Program-made: the position numbers and the translations under genes
NCBI GenBank assembly: GCA_041401985.1
Contig: JAWKTE010000007.1
Location: forward strand, 134,833 to 198,832
Length of the DNA stretch: 64,000 bases
Direction: 5' to 3'
Source of the DNA: JACKHA01 sp041401985
Lineage (GTDB): Bacteria > Planctomycetota > Phycisphaerae > Phycisphaerales > UBA1924
The notes under the pieces: generated by a model
Seen by the model: the letters and a program-made list of their open reading frames with translations, nothing else
Database searches by the model: none
Told to the model about the DNA's origin: nothing
Shown: positions 61,934-64,000 of the stretch, piece by piece
How positions within the stretch are numbered: position 1 is the stretch's first letter
Layout of the letters: each line of letters starts with the position of its first letter

Positions 61934-64000
61934 ATGGGCGAGAAACCACGTTCTCTCCGGAAACGGCTGCTGACGCTGGCGATCGGCGTGGCGGTGTACG
62001 TTGCGTTGCTGGTGGCGTCGCGGGCGGTGGAGTCGGCGCGACCTGCTGAGGAGATCACGCGGCCTCAGGTGATGCTGCCCGAGTTCGTGGGGGCGGCGGA
62101 AGCGTCGGGTGGGCGGCGGGTGCGGGTGACCTATCTGGAGTGGGAGGCGGGTGCGACCGGAGAGCGGTCGCCCGAGGTTGGGCGGGATCGCTTGCCCGAT
62201 GCGGGCCCGGATGGATCGCAGGAAGCCGCGGGGTCCGACCCCGCGGGGTATGACCCCGCGGCTTCTTCTGATGTAGTCGAGAATGCGAACGGATCGAGCG
62301 AGCAGGCTGGTGAAGACCGGGGCGGGGACGCCCCGGCTCGCGCCTTCGTTCAGGTCCGGGGCGGGGACGCCCAGGCTCGCGAGGCGATCCAGTCGCGTCC
62401 GGCAGTCCTGCTCCTCCACGGCTCGCCCGGCGACGCGGCCAACTTCGCCTCCGGCACGTTCGCCGATGGCACCGTGTACCGCGGCCTCGGCGAGCGATTG
62501 GCCGCGCGGGGGTATCGGGTCATCGCCCCCGACCTTCCCGGCTTCGGCCAGAGCGAAAAGTGGATCGCCGACTATTCGATCGAGGCCCACGCCGCGTACT
62601 GCCTGGCGTTGATGGACGCGCTGGGCATCGACCGGTTCCACGCCGTCGGCTGGTCGATGGGCGGCGGCGTCGTGCTGCACCTGGCGGACATGGCTCCGGA
62701 CCGTGTCGCGTCGGCGACGCTGATGGCCTCGATCGGCACGCAGGAGAGCGAGGGCTCGGGCGACTACTGGTTCGAGCACTTCAAGTACGCGGTAGGGTAC
62801 ACGGGGCTGGTGGTGGGCGTGGACCTGGTGCCGCACTTCGGCGTGCTGCCCGAGCGTTGGTTCCGCCACTCGTCGATGCGGAACTTCCTGGACACGGACA
62901 TGCGTCCGTTGCGGCGCATCCTCACCGAGTCGCGCGTCCCGCTTCTGGTGCTGCACGGGCGGTACGACGTGCTGGCGGGCGTGCGCGGGGCGGAGGAGGC
63001 GGCGGCGCTGTCGGCGCGCTCGCGTCTGGTCGTGAACGGGGCCAACCACTTCCTGCCGATCGCCCAGGCCCAGGAGATGGAGGGGCGGCTGGCGAGGCTG
63101 TTCGCCCGGCACGATTCACCGGGGGTGGAGCCGCTGGCGGGCGTTGCTGATCTTGCGCCCGCGGCGCGGCGGATCGGTGCGGATGCGTTCGTGCATCGGC
63201 TCGGGCGGTTGACGCTCGGCGTGGCGTGGTGGGTCACGGCCTTGGTGATCGGGCTGCTCGCGTCGCGCCGCCCGCGGGCGACGATGGTGCTGTGCGCGCT
63301 GGTCATCACGACCATGACGCTGGACTTCGGCGTCGCGGCCGTCGGCGTGCTGGGCGGCTGGGCGTGGCGCGAGCGGCGCGGGCGGGGGGCGTGGGGGACG
63401 GCGCGGCTGCTGCTGTGGGTGCCCATCGCGCAGTTCGCGCTGCTGATCGCGGCGTGGCAGGTCGTGATGCCGTGGGTCGAGGGGCTGTCGGCCGGCGGCG
63501 TGCTCGCACGCGCGGCCGCATGGGTCATGCTCGGGGCGTCGATCATCGCGGGCGCGAGCCTCGTCGCCATCGTGCCCGAGGTCTGGACATGGCGCGGGCG
63601 CCGACGCCTGCTGGCCTCGTGGTCGCGTCTTGCCCATCACGAGTGGTGGCCGGCGAGCGTGTTCTATCTGCCCGTGTGGGCGTGGCTCGCGTGGCTGTCG
63701 CTCCGCCACGCCGGGCCGCTGGTGTTCACCTGCGCGAACCCGGGGATCCCGGGCGGCGGCGGGATCATCGGCGAGTCCAAGAGCCAGATCCTCGACGCGC
63801 TGGGCGACGAGGCCCGCGAGTTCGTGCTCCCCGTGCGGCTGATCGAGTCTGGGGCGTCGCCGGCGGAGCGGGCGGTGCGAGCGCTGGCGGTGATCCGGGG
63901 CGAGGGCGGCGAGGCATGCCACGGCGCAACGGGCGGCGAAGCCAACCCCTTCGCGTACCCCGTCATCCTCAAGCCCGACATGGCCTACCGCGGGTTCGCG
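61934..64000 (+). CDS. Alpha/beta hydrolase - membrane domain - ATP-grasp-like fusion (partial, runs off right edge)
   Basis: It is open from ATG 61934 to the window end (at least 689 codons). Order: an N-terminal membrane anchor (LLTLAIGVAVYVALLVASRA); a linker, partly made of GC repeats (about residues 95-150); an alpha/beta hydrolase (about 156-395) with LLLHGSPGDAANF, nucleophile elbow GWSMGGG, acid HGRYDVLAG and His in GANHFLPI; four to five membrane segments (about 410-595); then FTCANPGIPGGGGIIGESKS and YPVILKPDMAYRGFA. The last two blocks look like the start of an ATP-grasp ligase, where the Lys in the VILKP strand contacts ATP. The joint role may be making and cutting an amide or ester at the membrane; this is inference. 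The start context is weak. Confidence 0.75.
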   Translation, partial: MGEKPRSLRKRLLTLAIGVAVYVALLVASRAVESARPAEEITRPQVMLPEFVGAAEASGGRRVRVTYLEWEAGATGERSPEVGRDRLPDAGPDGSQEAAGSDPAGYDPAASSDVVENANGSSEQAGEDRGGDAPARAFVQVRGGDAQAREAIQSRPAVLLLHGSPGDAANFASGTFADGTVYRGLGERLAARGYRVIAPDLPGFGQSEKWIADYSIEAHAAYCLALMDALGIDRFHAVGWSMGGGVVLHLADMAPDRVASATLMASIGTQESEGSGDYWFEHFKYAVGYTGLVVGVDLVPHFGVLPERWFRHSSMRNFLDTDMRPLRRILTESRVPLLVLHGRYDVLAGVRGAEEAAALSARSRLVVNGANHFLPIAQAQEMEGRLARLFARHDSPGVEPLAGVADLAPAARRIGADAFVHRLGRLTLGVAWWVTALVIGLLASRRPRATMVLCALVITTMTLDFGVAAVGVLGGWAWRERRGRGAWGTARLLLWVPIAQFALLIAAWQVVMPWVEGLSAGGVLARAAAWVMLGASIIAGASLVAIVPEVWTWRGRRRLLASWSRLAHHEWWPASVFYLPVWAWLAWLSLRHAGPLVFTCANPGIPGGGGIIGESKSQILDALGDEAREFVLPVRLIESGASPAERAVRALAVIRGEGGEACHGATGGEANPFAYPVILKPDMAYRGFA
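62225..62262. repeat. Double CCGCGGGGT palindrome in the hydrolase linker
   Basis: Two adjacent hairpins, GCGGGGTC-CGACCCCGC and GCGGGGTA-TGACCCCGC, read in frame as AAGSDPAGYDPAA. Confidence 0.65.
62316..62341 (-). repeat. Repeat family A, copy 4 (in the hydrolase linker)
   Basis: An exact inverted copy (26 nt) of the elements at 28339 and 47831. It is read in frame on the plus strand as DRGGDAPARA. Confidence 0.85.
62355..62380 (-). repeat. Repeat family A, copy 5 (in the hydrolase linker)
   Basis: It follows copy 4 by 13 nt and differs from it at two positions. It is read in frame as VRGGDAQARE. Confidence 0.8.

Overview
This 64 kb window of very GC-rich DNA (about 70% G+C by eye) most likely comes from a planctomycete, probably of the class Phycisphaerae. 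The clues are a secreted metalloprotease ending in two dockerin-like repeats and a terminal Gly-Cys, a small exported protein ending in a VPAP/glycine/arginine-cluster tail like PEP-CTERM proteins, a large exported protein with the FFDGH-type ending seen in planctomycete pilin-like proteins, and lipid A/KDO genes (an LpxL-like acyltransferase, kdsA, waaA). Several families of GC-rich palindromic repeats are also present, some of them inside genes. I saw no rRNA, tRNA, CRISPR array or transposase. The assignment is inferred from gene style, not from a marker gene.

Layout. 1-13.9 kb: the start of an exported protein, a polytopic membrane protein, an LpxL-like acyltransferase, a FIST sensor protein, an Eis-like acetyltransferase, a META lipoprotein, a FabF-like ketoacyl synthase, a GxxExxY protein, a DUF3754/TMEM143-like membrane protein, a TlpA-like thioredoxin and two tandem zinc-ribbon membrane paralogues. 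14-21 kb: a minus-strand run with a UPF0229 (YeaH/YhbH) VWA protein, a flippase-like membrane protein, an 898-residue exported TPR-like protein, a small membrane protein and a Ycf46-like AAA+ ATPase. 21-34 kb: the dockerin-tailed metalloprotease, an exported planctomycete-type protein, arfB, waaA, mnmE, an AbgT transporter, the PEP-CTERM-like protein and a Tat-exported oxidoreductase.

34-41.4 kb: glnS, interrupted in frame by repeat sequences and flanked on each side by a PIN-domain gene plus a 67-codon partner. Then come an alpha/beta hydrolase, a lipoprotein, a TsaC-type/protein-arginine-phosphatase fusion, and rpiB. 41.7-58 kb: hrpA, an ABC ATPase divergent from kdsA, a large zinc metalloprotease, a UbiA/DPPR-synthase-type prenyltransferase, PEP carboxylase and a PDZ exported protein. 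58-64 kb: a duplicated purM 3' end bracketing a foreign-looking ORF, intact purM, metK, and an unfinished gene that fuses an alpha/beta hydrolase, a membrane domain and what looks like the start of an ATP-grasp ligase.

Functional themes are the outer membrane (LpxL-like, KdsA, WaaA), translation and tRNA quality (ArfB, MnmE, GlnS, TsaC-type domain), secreted proteolysis, and central metabolism (PEPC, RpiB, PurM, MetK). Operons are short and many genes stand alone. Nine genes have a TANNNT -10-like box only 5-7 nt before the start codon, which suggests leaderless transcripts. Because stops are rare in this DNA, very long antisense open frames exist throughout; I left these out.
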